Shown: positions 1 to 5,366 of the stretch, piece by piece
Layout of the letters: every line of letters starts with the position of its first letter
How positions within the stretch are numbered: the first letter of the stretch is position 1
Source: Betaproteobacteria bacterium
Lineage (GTDB): Bacteria; Pseudomonadota; Gammaproteobacteria; Burkholderiales; Gallionellaceae
Reading direction: 5' to 3'
Length of the DNA stretch: 7,636 nt
NCBI GenBank assembly: GCA_028871775.1
Contig: JAGWMH010000085.1
Span: 1-7,636, forward strand
Notes under the pieces: model-generated
What the model was told of the DNA's origin: nothing
Databases searched by the model: none
What the model saw: only the letters and a program-made list of their open reading frames with translations
Made by a program: the position numbers and the translations under genes

Positions 1-972
1 AAGACTACACATATCTATGTCTCCAACTGGTTCACCATGGGCATGATCATCATGATTACCTATTTGCACGTGGTGAACAGCCTGGCCATCCCGGTCAGCC
101 TGACCCAGTCCTACTCCATCTACTCCGGCGTGCAGGATGCCATGATCCAGTGGTGGTGGGGTCATAATGCGGTGGGCTTCTTCCTGACCGGAGGTTTTCT
201 GGGCATCATGTATTACTTCGTGCCCAAGCAGGCCGGTCGCCCGGTGTATTCCTATCGCCTGTCCGTATTGCACTTCTGGGCGCTGACCTTCGGCTACGTG
301 TGGCTGGGCGCGCACCATCTGCAATATACCGCTTTGCCTGACTGGACCGGCTCGCTGGGTGCCGCTGTTTCACTGGCGATGATCATCCCGTCCTGGGGTG
401 GAGCGATGAACGGCATGATGACGCTGTCCGGCGCATGGGACAGGTTGCGCACCGACTATATCCTGCGTTTCCTGGTGGTTTCCCTGGCGTTCTACGCGAT
501 GTCCACCTTTGAAGGCCCGGTGATGTCCATCAAGACCGTGAACGCCCTGTCCCACTATACCGACTGGACCATAGGCCACGTGCATTCAGGCGCCCTGGGC
601 TGGGTGGCGATGGTTTCCTTCGGCGCGATATATCACATGATCAAGAAGCTGTACGGCGTGGAGAAAATGTACTCCGAAAATCTGGTTAATACGCACTTCT
701 GGATGGCAACTATCGGCACGGTGGTTTACGTCGTCGCAATGTGGGTGTCCGGCATCATGCAGGGTCTGATGTGGCGTGATTATGATGAATATGGCGCGCT
801 GTCCTACACCTTTGTTGAATCCGTATCCGCGATGCACCCGTACTACGTGATGCGCGCCATCGGCGGAATAATTTTCAATCTGGGCACATGGATAGCTTTG
901 TACAACATCGTCATGACCGTGCGCCAAGCAACTGCCGTGCGCGGCACCAACGCCGTTCCTGCCAATGCATAA
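1..972 (+). CDS. ccoN: cbb3-type cytochrome c oxidase subunit I CcoN (3' part, start outside window)
   Basis: This is the catalytic subunit of the cbb3 heme-copper oxidase, a multi-helix inner-membrane protein that reduces O2 to water at the heme b3-CuB site and pumps protons. The frame is open from base 1, so the first third of the gene is missing and 323 residues are visible. Every active-site residue expected in this part is present with the spacing of the Pseudomonas stutzeri enzyme. They are a CuB histidine in [10 protein letters not shown] (codon 163, His207 equivalent), the cross-linked tyrosine six residues before the His-His pair (codon 295, Tyr251), the CuB ligands His-His in [12 protein letters not shown] (codons 313 and 316), the glutamate of STFEGP (codon 511, Glu323), and GHVHSG with the heme b3 and heme b ligands (codons 577 and 583). 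The gene ends in a short polar tail. The first heme b ligand lies upstream. The TAA stop overlaps the ccoO ribosome-binding site, so the two genes are co-transcribed. Identification is secure. Confidence 0.97.
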   Translation, partial: KTTHIYVSNWFTMGMIIMITYLHVVNSLAIPVSLTQSYSIYSGVQDAMIQWWWGHNAVGFFLTGGFLGIMYYFVPKQAGRPVYSYRLSVLHFWALTFGYVWLGAHHLQYTALPDWTGSLGAAVSLAMIIPSWGGAMNGMMTLSGAWDRLRTDYILRFLVVSLAFYAMSTFEGPVMSIKTVNALSHYTDWTIGHVHSGALGWVAMVSFGAIYHMIKKLYGVEKMYSENLVNTHFWMATIGTVVYVVAMWVSGIMQGLMWRDYDEYGALSYTFVESVSAMHPYYVMRAIGGIIFNLGTWIALYNIVMTVRQATAVRGTNAVPANA

Positions 973-976
973 GGAG
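971..976 (+). promoter_or_regulatory. Ribosome-binding site of ccoO
   Basis: AAGGAG overlaps the TAA stop of ccoN and lies 6 bases before the ATG at 983. It is a strong Shine-Dalgarno sequence that fixes the ccoO start and couples its translation to ccoN. Confidence 0.8.
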
Positions 977-982
977 TGAGAC

Positions 983-1780
983 ATGACTGATCACGACAAA
1001 ATCTATTCGACCAAATTTCAGGAAAAGATTGAGCGCAGCACTGTCCTGATGTTTATAGTGACCGCCATCGCCGTGGCGATTGGCGGTATCGTGGAAATCG
1101 TGCCGTTGTTCTATTTGCCGAATACTGCGATGAGCGGTGGGGACGGTACTTTTAATAGCACGGCTCACAAAGACGGCAAAGGCAACGTTGTTTCGATGTC
1201 CAGGATTGTCTGGAATCCCGCCACGTCAGAGCACAAAACGCTGGAAGACTGGCAACCCGGCGATGGTGTGCGTCCGTACAAGCCACTGGAGCTGGCGGGG
1301 CGTGCAATTTACATCCGCGAAGGCTGCTATTTGTGCCACTCGCAGATGATACGCCCGTTCCGTGATGAGAAAGACCGTTATGGCCATTACTCGATTGCGG
1401 AAGAGTCCATGTACGACCACACCTTTCAATGGGGCTCCAAGCGCACCGGTCCGGACCTGGCCCGTGTCGGCGGCAAGTATTCGGATGAGTGGCATCGTCG
1501 CCACCTGAAATACCCGCGCGATGTGGTGCCGGAGTCCGTCATGCCTAACTTCTTCTGGCTGGAGAAAATGCCGGTAGATGTGGCCGAGACCGTGCAAACC
1601 ATGAAGGTGATGACCATGATGCCGTTCAATCCGGTGCCCAAGGCCATCTATACGGATGCCTATATCGACGGCGCGAAAGCCCAGTTGGAAGGCAAGACTG
1701 ATCTGGACGCGCTGATTGCCTTCCTGCAAGGCCTGGGCAATCACATCAAGTTCGAAGAGGGCGTGAATTACCGTGATTAA
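983..1780 (+). CDS. ccoO: cbb3-type cytochrome c oxidase subunit II CcoO (mono-heme cytochrome c)
   Basis: This is the membrane-anchored mono-heme c subunit that passes electrons to CcoN. It has 265 residues, against about 200-245 in well-known CcoO proteins. One transmembrane helix lies at about residues 20-44 ([10 protein letters not shown]... to PLFYLP). The heme-binding motif CYLCH is at 115-119 within [16 protein letters not shown], followed by the family signatures [32 protein letters not shown] and ESVMPNF, where Met187 is the likely axial ligand. The extra length is mostly a polar segment of about 40 residues (about 49-93) between the helix and the conserved [13 protein letters not shown] stretch. 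The gene starts 10 bases after ccoN. Its TAA stop (1778-1780) falls at the left edge of the palindromic element, so the last residue or two and the stop may have been altered by that insertion. Identification is secure. Confidence 0.96.
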   Translation: MTDHDKIYSTKFQEKIERSTVLMFIVTAIAVAIGGIVEIVPLFYLPNTAMSGGDGTFNSTAHKDGKGNVVSMSRIVWNPATSEHKTLEDWQPGDGVRPYKPLELAGRAIYIREGCYLCHSQMIRPFRDEKDRYGHYSIAEESMYDHTFQWGSKRTGPDLARVGGKYSDEWHRRHLKYPRDVVPESVMPNFFWLEKMPVDVAETVQTMKVMTMMPFNPVPKAIYTDAYIDGAKAQLEGKTDLDALIAFLQGLGNHIKFEEGVNYRD

Positions 1781-1806
1781 GAAGCTGTCTCAGCGAATAT
1801 CATGGG
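1780..1806 (+). repeat. Left terminal inverted repeat of the palindromic element
   Basis: The repeat begins AGAAGCTGTCTCAGCG and ends ATCATGGG. It is the exact reverse complement of 2023-2049 over 27 bases. Three more pairs (1808-1810 with 2020-2022) form if A1807 is bulged. The ccoO stop codon overlaps its first base. Confidence 0.9.
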
Positions 1807-1810
1807 ATGC

Positions 1811-1912
1811 GTTGCTGCCAGAAAATCCGGCAGCTAGGCGCGTGACGCAGGTCGTAGTCGAGACTACGATGCCAAGGAGCGTAACGACGCTGCCGGATTT
1901 TCTGGCAGCAAC
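1811..1912. repeat. Internal palindrome A (24-bp perfect stem, long hairpin)
   Basis: GTTGCTGCCAGA... at 1811-1834 pairs without a mismatch with 1889-1912. Within its 54-base interior, 1841-1848 pairs with 1879-1886 (7 of 8), and 1852-1858 pairs with 1863-1869 around a CGAG tetraloop. The arm can therefore form one nearly continuous long hairpin in single-stranded DNA or RNA. Confidence 0.85.
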
Positions 1913-1925
1913 CCTTTGGGACGTC

Positions 1926-2013
1926 GGCATTTGGCCTTCCGGCCATGTCGCGGCTCGCTTGTTTGGAATAACCAAACGGCGCTTCACCGCTTCGTGCCGG
2001 AAAGCCAAATGCC
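1926..2013. repeat. Internal palindrome B (17/18-bp stem, long hairpin)
   Basis: GGCATTTGGCCTTCCGGC at 1926-1943 pairs with 1996-2013; the only mismatch is C1936 against A2003. Further in, GCGG at 1950-1953 can pair with CCGC at 1987-1990. At the tip, GTTTGG (1961-1966) pairs with CCAAAC (1972-1977) around the loop AATAA. It is the second arm of the element's predicted fold. Confidence 0.82.
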
Positions 2014-2022
2014 ATAGTCGCA

Positions 2023-2049
2023 CCCATGATATTCGCTGAGACAGCTTCT
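2023..2049 (-). repeat. Right terminal inverted repeat of the palindromic element
   Basis: This is the exact reverse complement of 1780-1806. On the + strand it begins CCCATGATATTCGC, and its ATG at 2026 is in frame with ccoQ. The repeat ends exactly at a codon boundary of that frame (TCT, then GAA CTG CTG). Confidence 0.9.
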
Positions 2050-2253
2050 GAACTGCTGGGATACCTGGGCATGGACGTTGCGGCCATGTCCGCGAATGAC
2101 TGGATCGGGGTGTTCTTTTCCCTGGTCGCGTTCATCGGCATGGTGGCAGTTTATGTCATGGTATTCCGTCCGGCTAACAAGGACAAGTTCGAGTCCCAGC
2201 GCGGCATGGCACTGGATGACGAAGACCATATCAATGCGGGAGAAAAAAGATGA
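2026..2253 (+). CDS. ccoQ: cbb3-type oxidase subunit CcoQ (FixQ), start codon uncertain
   Basis: This small one-helix subunit stabilises the CcoNO-CcoP complex in the inner membrane. From the first ATG it has 75 residues. The transmembrane helix is at about 27-47 (WIGVFFSLVAFIGMVAVYVMVF), followed by the family hallmark FRPANKDKFE and an acidic tail (LDDEDHINAGEKR). CcoQ proteins are usually about 48-60 residues, so the N terminus here looks too long. The ATG at 2026 lies inside the right terminal repeat of the element, has no Shine-Dalgarno sequence, and would be buried in the base stem of the RNA. ATG at 2071 (60 residues, with a weak GGG at 2058-2060) or ATG at 2086 (55 residues, MSANDW) may be used instead. 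The codons ELLGYLG before 2071 may be native coding sequence whose original start was displaced by the insertion. The gene ends in a 4-base ATGA overlap with ccoP. Confidence 0.83.
   Translation: MIFAETASELLGYLGMDVAAMSANDWIGVFFSLVAFIGMVAVYVMVFRPANKDKFESQRGMALDDEDHINAGEKR
2238..2242 (+). promoter_or_regulatory. Ribosome-binding site of ccoP
   Basis: GGGAG lies 7 bases before the ATG at 2250, inside the end of ccoQ. Together with the ATGA stop/start overlap it indicates translational coupling of ccoP to ccoQ. Confidence 0.7.
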
Positions 2254-3200
2254 GTGAAAAACACGATGTATCGGGTGTGCCGACAACCGGGCATGTGTGG
2301 GACGATGACTTGGCGGACTTCACCAACCAGCCACCCAGGTGGTGGATGTTGGGCCTGACTGCCAGCGCGTTATTTTGTGTAGTATATTTTCTGTACTATC
2401 CCTCCATCCCGTTTGCTGCAACGGGCGGCTTTTTCAAGGGCATCGGCGGCTGGACCGCGATCAAGGAAATGGAGGCCGACAAAAGTGAAGTGGACGCGGT
2501 GCGCGGCAAGTTTGAAGCCAGACTCAAGGACATGACACCGGCTGCCATTCTGGCTGACAACGAACTGAGCGAGTATGTGAAGCGTTCCGGCAAGGTGCTG
2601 TTCGGTGACAACTGCGCAGCCTGTCACGGCCAGAACGGCGCTGGCACCAGGGATAAGGAAGGGCTGTTCGCGCCTATCCTGAATGATGACGATTGGCTGT
2701 ACGGCGGCAAGATTGACAACATCCACGAAACCATTGCCGGTGGCCGCCAGGGGATGATGGGTGCGCATAAAGACACCTTGAAAGAAGCGCAAATCGCTGA
2801 TGTGGCGAAGTACGTCAAGGCGATGAGCGACGAGGGCAAGGATAAGGCTGATGCTGATCCTGCAGTTGCCGCCGGCAAGAAGGTGTTCATGGAGAGTGAC
2901 TGTACCGCTTGTCATGGTCAGGATGCCAAGGGCATGCAAGCCATGGGATCAACTAATCTGACCGACAAGATCTGGCGTTTTGATGGTTCTGTCGAAGGGA
3001 TCAAGCGCACCATTGCCTACGGTGTGAACTCCGGTGATCCGCAAGCCCGCGTGGCAGTGATGCCCAGCTTCAAGAAAGCCGGCAAGCTGAGCGATGCCGA
3101 AATCAAGAAACTGGCGGTGTATGTGTACAAGTTTGGCGGCGGCCAGGCCGATGCACCTGCGGCTCCTGCTGCTGAAGCAGCAACACCTGCGGCCAAGTAA
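2250..3200 (+). CDS. ccoP: cbb3-type cytochrome c oxidase subunit III CcoP (di-heme cytochrome c)
   Basis: This di-heme c subunit is the electron entry point of the oxidase; its soluble domains sit in the periplasm. It has 316 residues. The conserved N-terminal motif GHVWDDDLADFTNQPPRWW (about 14-32) is followed by a transmembrane helix at about 33-50 and the YPSIP stretch. There is only this one helix, as in the shorter CcoP type. Two cytochrome c domains follow, with heme motifs CAACH (122-126) and CTACH (218-222). The likely axial methionines are Met169 or Met170 in GGRQGMMGAH and Met271 in VAVMPSF. In the first domain the residue after the methionines is Gly, where Pro is usual. A low-complexity Ala/Pro tail (about 300-316) ends the protein. 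The start overlaps the ccoQ stop, and a terminator follows 25 bases after the stop codon. Identification is secure. Confidence 0.96.
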   Translation: MSEKHDVSGVPTTGHVWDDDLADFTNQPPRWWMLGLTASALFCVVYFLYYPSIPFAATGGFFKGIGGWTAIKEMEADKSEVDAVRGKFEARLKDMTPAAILADNELSEYVKRSGKVLFGDNCAACHGQNGAGTRDKEGLFAPILNDDDWLYGGKIDNIHETIAGGRQGMMGAHKDTLKEAQIADVAKYVKAMSDEGKDKADADPAVAAGKKVFMESDCTACHGQDAKGMQAMGSTNLTDKIWRFDGSVEGIKRTIAYGVNSGDPQARVAVMPSFKKAGKLSDAEIKKLAVYVYKFGGGQADAPAAPAAEAATPAAK

Positions 3201-3225
3201 TTCTGCCCGGCTGCATCGAGCGAGG

Positions 3226-3257
3226 AGGGGGAGGGTTGAGTCTCCCCCTTTTTGTTT
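3226..3257 (+). terminator. Rho-independent terminator after ccoP
   Basis: The stem AGGGGGAG (3226-3233) pairs perfectly with CTCCCCCT (3242-3249) around an 8-base loop. The T-rich run TTTTTGTTTT overlaps the last stem base and follows it. It lies 25 bases beyond the ccoP stop and probably ends most ccoNOQP transcripts. Confidence 0.8.
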
Positions 3258-3364
3258 TGCAGCAACGATGCAGGCGGATCAGCTCTGCATATGGGGTAAA
3301 CTTTCGACCGTGGGTCGTTTGAGAGCCCGGTGAAAGACCGGATTAAGCTGGAATCAAGCCGATC
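3258..3364 (+). other. Leader region of ccoG with three small inverted repeats
   Basis: This is the non-coding stretch between the ccoP terminator and ccoG. It holds three successive short inverted repeats: ATGCAG/CTGCAT (3268-3273 with 3285-3290), CGACC/GGTCG around GTG (3305-3317), and CCGGT/ACCGG around GAAAG (3327-3341). No convincing -35/-10 pair, FNR/ANR box or Shine-Dalgarno sequence is visible. Since a terminator precedes it, a promoter for ccoGHI may lie here or read-through may be used. The repeats could be a structured 5' leader or protein-binding sites; the function is not established. Confidence 0.35.
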
Positions 3365-4810
3365 ATGAGCGAGCGCGTGAACAAAGAAGCAGACCAAAAA
3401 GAAGCCGGCACCGTCACCGGGATCTACCGGGAGTTTGAGGCCTGGCAGGTCAATACCGGCGGCAGCACCATCCACGCCAAGCGCATGCCGGGATTTTTCC
3501 GCACCGTCAAAAACTATACCCAATCGCTCTGGCTGCTGTTTTTCCTTGTCCCCTATTTGCGCTGGAATGGCAAGCAGGCCATCCTGTTCGATATTGCCAA
3601 CAGACAGTTCCATTTCTTCAACCTGACCATATTGCCGCAGGATATCTGGATGCTGTCGCTGCTACTGCTGTTGCTGGCGATGGCCTTGTTCGCCGTCACC
3701 TCAGTCGCATCGCGGGTGTGGTGCGGTTATTTCTGTTTCCAGACGTCGTGGACAGACTGGTACACCTGGATAGAAGACAAGGTAGAAGGGCCGCCCCATG
3801 CGCGCCGCAAGCTGGACGCTGCCCCGTGGAGCCTGGAAAAGATCGGGAAAAAGGCCGTCAAGCACTTCATCTGGATGGTGATTGCACTCCTTACCGGCAT
3901 CAGTTTCTCCATCTGGTTCGTGGATGCATTTGATTACTGGAACATGCTGCTGCATTTCCGGTTGCCGCTGGTCGGCTGGGTGGTGCTGACCGCGTTCTTT
4001 CTTGGCACTTACATTCTGGCCGGGCTGCTGCGCGAGCAGGTGTGCATGTGGCTGTGCCCCTACGCCCGGATCCAGGGGGTGATGACTGATTCGCAGACCA
4101 TACTTCCGGCTTACGACTTTGTTCGCGGCGAACCGCGCGGCAAGCTGCACCGTAAAGCAGCTGGAGAATGGGCGGCGCAGGGCGGCGATTGCATCGACTG
4201 CTACCAGTGCGTGCAGGTGTGCCCGACCGGGGTGGACATCCGCGATGGACAGCAACTGGGTTGCATCACCTGCGGCCTGTGCCTGGACGCCTGCGATTCC
4301 ATCATGGACAAGGTTGGCAAGCCGCGCGGCCTGATCCGCTACGCCTCGCTGGACGAGCTGGAAGGCAAGCCCGTCAAGAAGATGTACCAGCACCCGCGCA
4401 CACTGGTGTACCTCGGCATCATCCTGCTTGCTTTCGGCGGCATCGTTTACGGCCTGACGCACCTGGGCTCGATGACACTGAAAGTGATTCCAGAGCGCCA
4501 GCCATTGTTTGTAAGAATGAGCGACGGCTCGATCCAGAACAAATATGAATTCAAGGTGCTCAACAAGACCGGCAAGGATCTTTTTGTGACGGTCACGGCG
4601 GAAGGTGGCGTGAAGGATCAGGTGATCATCGGCGCCGAAAAACCATTGCTGACGCATCACGGCCGCGGCACTTCCTTCACCATCTTCGTCAAGGCACCCG
4701 GCGAAAATATCAGAAGGGAAGTGACGCCGATAGAATTCCGCATCCAGAGTGTTGAAGACCCGCTGATTGCCGCGGAATACGAGACCAGATTCAACGGTCC
4801 CAAACCCTGA
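3365..4810 (+). CDS. ccoG: Cytochrome oxidase assembly protein CcoG (FixG/RdxA), Fe-S Cu(II) reductase family
   Basis: CcoG is an inner-membrane protein with two ferredoxin-type clusters; in Rhodobacter it reduces Cu(II) to Cu(I) for cbb3 assembly. The 481-residue length is typical. After a polar N terminus come hydrophobic segments at about 52-66, 92-115, 167-187, 201-223 and 346-366. Two membrane-associated cysteine pairs, WCGYFCFQ (C120, C124) and CMWLCPY (C227, C231), are conserved in the family and are candidate copper sites. The ferredoxin domain has C276-x2-C279-x2-C282-x3-C286 followed by P, and C300-x2-C303-x2-C306-x3-C310, ligands for two [4Fe-4S] clusters. The C-terminal 110 residues form the periplasmic Ig-like FixG domain (ERQPLFVRMSDGSIQNKYEF and onward). 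The ATG at 3365 has no clear Shine-Dalgarno sequence, but no better start is seen. ccoH follows after 26 bases. Identification is secure. Confidence 0.95.
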   Translation: MSERVNKEADQKEAGTVTGIYREFEAWQVNTGGSTIHAKRMPGFFRTVKNYTQSLWLLFFLVPYLRWNGKQAILFDIANRQFHFFNLTILPQDIWMLSLLLLLLAMALFAVTSVASRVWCGYFCFQTSWTDWYTWIEDKVEGPPHARRKLDAAPWSLEKIGKKAVKHFIWMVIALLTGISFSIWFVDAFDYWNMLLHFRLPLVGWVVLTAFFLGTYILAGLLREQVCMWLCPYARIQGVMTDSQTILPAYDFVRGEPRGKLHRKAAGEWAAQGGDCIDCYQCVQVCPTGVDIRDGQQLGCITCGLCLDACDSIMDKVGKPRGLIRYASLDELEGKPVKKMYQHPRTLVYLGIILLAFGGIVYGLTHLGSMTLKVIPERQPLFVRMSDGSIQNKYEFKVLNKTGKDLFVTVTAEGGVKDQVIIGAEKPLLTHHGRGTSFTIFVKAPGENIRREVTPIEFRIQSVEDPLIAAEYETRFNGPKP

Positions 4811-4822
4811 TACATATATTAC

Positions 4823-4828
4823 GGAGAG
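4823..4828 (+). promoter_or_regulatory. Ribosome-binding site of ccoH
   Basis: GGAGAG lies 8 bases before the ATG at 4837 in the short ccoG-ccoH gap and supports that start. Confidence 0.65.
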
Positions 4829-4836
4829 AACGAGAA

Positions 4837-5346
4837 ATGATTTCACAACATAACAAGAAAGGCTTGCACAACCCGTGGTTGCTCGGCATGCTAGGGCTGA
4901 TTATCCTGGTGCTGGGGGTGAATGGCACCTTCATCTGGTACGCCACGCATGACCGCTCGACACTGGTGGACAGGGAATACAACACCAAAGATCGTAAAAC
5001 CGGGGCTTCCGTGATAAGCGAGCTTCGGGAGCAAAAGGCGCTTGCCTGGAAGACCACCATCAAGCAGCCCAAACCCATCGTGATGGGCTCACCCGCCGGA
5101 TACGAAATCAGCGTGGTGGATCGGGAAGGCAAGCCAGTCAGTGGCATGCTGGAAGTGGAGGCCTACCGCGCATCGGATGAGAGCAGGGATTTCACCACGG
5201 CTTTCAGGGAAGTGTCACCGGGCAATTATCAGGGCTATGTCAGCTTTCCGCTCAAGGGCTATTGGGAGTTGCGCATCCGCGTCAGACGCGGAGAGGATGT
5301 GTTTGAGGCCGGCACCGACAGGTTCATGGTCGCAACCGCACTGTAA
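4837..5346 (+). CDS. ccoH: cbb3 oxidase assembly protein CcoH (FixH family)
   Basis: This is a single-helix inner-membrane assembly factor. FixH/CcoH proteins are needed for stable cbb3 oxidase and, in Rhodobacter, contact CcoN and later the mature complex. It has 169 residues, a usual length. A short cytoplasmic N terminus with HNPW at 11-14 leads into one transmembrane helix at about 14-36 (LLGMLGLIILVLGVNGTFIWYA). A charged, probably helical stretch follows (about 43-72), then a beta-rich periplasmic domain with PVSGMLEVEAYR, SPGNYQGYVSFPLKGYWELRI and a closing FEAGTDRFMV strand. These are typical of the FixH family, whose members diverge strongly in sequence, so part of the assignment rests on position between ccoG and ccoI. 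A good ribosome-binding site precedes the start, and ccoI begins 20 bases after the stop. Confidence 0.9.
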   Translation: MISQHNKKGLHNPWLLGMLGLIILVLGVNGTFIWYATHDRSTLVDREYNTKDRKTGASVISELREQKALAWKTTIKQPKPIVMGSPAGYEISVVDREGKPVSGMLEVEAYRASDESRDFTTAFREVSPGNYQGYVSFPLKGYWELRIRVRRGEDVFEAGTDRFMVATAL

Positions 5347-5366
5347 AGTTCAAACAGGCTGTCTTG

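Larger units (their letters stand above)
1780..2049. mobile_element. MITE-like palindromic element between ccoO and ccoQ
   Basis: This 270-base stretch is bounded by perfect 27-base inverted repeats (1780-1806 and 2023-2049). Allowing one mismatch, the match extends three bases outward at each end, to 1777 and 2052. Inside are two further long inverted repeats, 1811-1834 with 1889-1912 (24/24) and 1926-1943 with 1996-2013 (17/18). There is no transposase and no credible gene; the open frames crossing it show no family similarity and are by-products of the palindromes. The site is the tight ccoO-ccoQ junction, where related operons have only a few bases. Size, terminal repeats and lack of coding capacity fit a non-autonomous miniature element mobilised in trans. 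No target-site duplication is evident: the left flank reads GTGA or GATT and the right flank GAACTG or CTGC. The terminal sequence matches no family I can name, so the family and the transposition mechanism are open. Confidence 0.8.

Noticed and set aside
1773..2039. An 88-codon + strand open frame starting at GTG and crossing the palindromic element
   Set aside because: It reads out of frame through the ccoO end and the inverted repeats, has no ribosome-binding site of its own and no family similarity. It is a by-product of the palindromic sequence.
1780..2049. Interpretation of the element as a CRISPR array or an integron attC cassette
   Set aside because: There are no regularly spaced direct repeats. 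The terminal repeats lack the conserved attC core sites, and the symmetric long stems do not match either system.
1800..2141. Minus-strand open frames over the element (1790-2023 and 1800-2141)
   Set aside because: They mirror the inverted repeats, run into ccoQ in antisense, and show no domain. They are not a transposase.
3274..3302. Possible sigma-70 promoter with -10 TAAACT at 3297-3302 before ccoG
   Set aside because: At the standard spacing the -35 position reads GCGGAT, which does not fit, so a promoter cannot be supported from the sequence.
3344..3357. Possible FNR/ANR half-site (ATCAA at 3353-3357) before ccoG
   Set aside because: The partner half at the required spacing (TAAGC) does not match TTGAT, and the site lies 7 bases from the start codon, an unlikely place for an activator.
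3701..4846. Long antisense open frame opposite ccoG
   Set aside because: Its His/Gln/Arg-rich translation is the usual artefact of codon bias opposite a real gene, and ccoG on the + strand is unambiguous.
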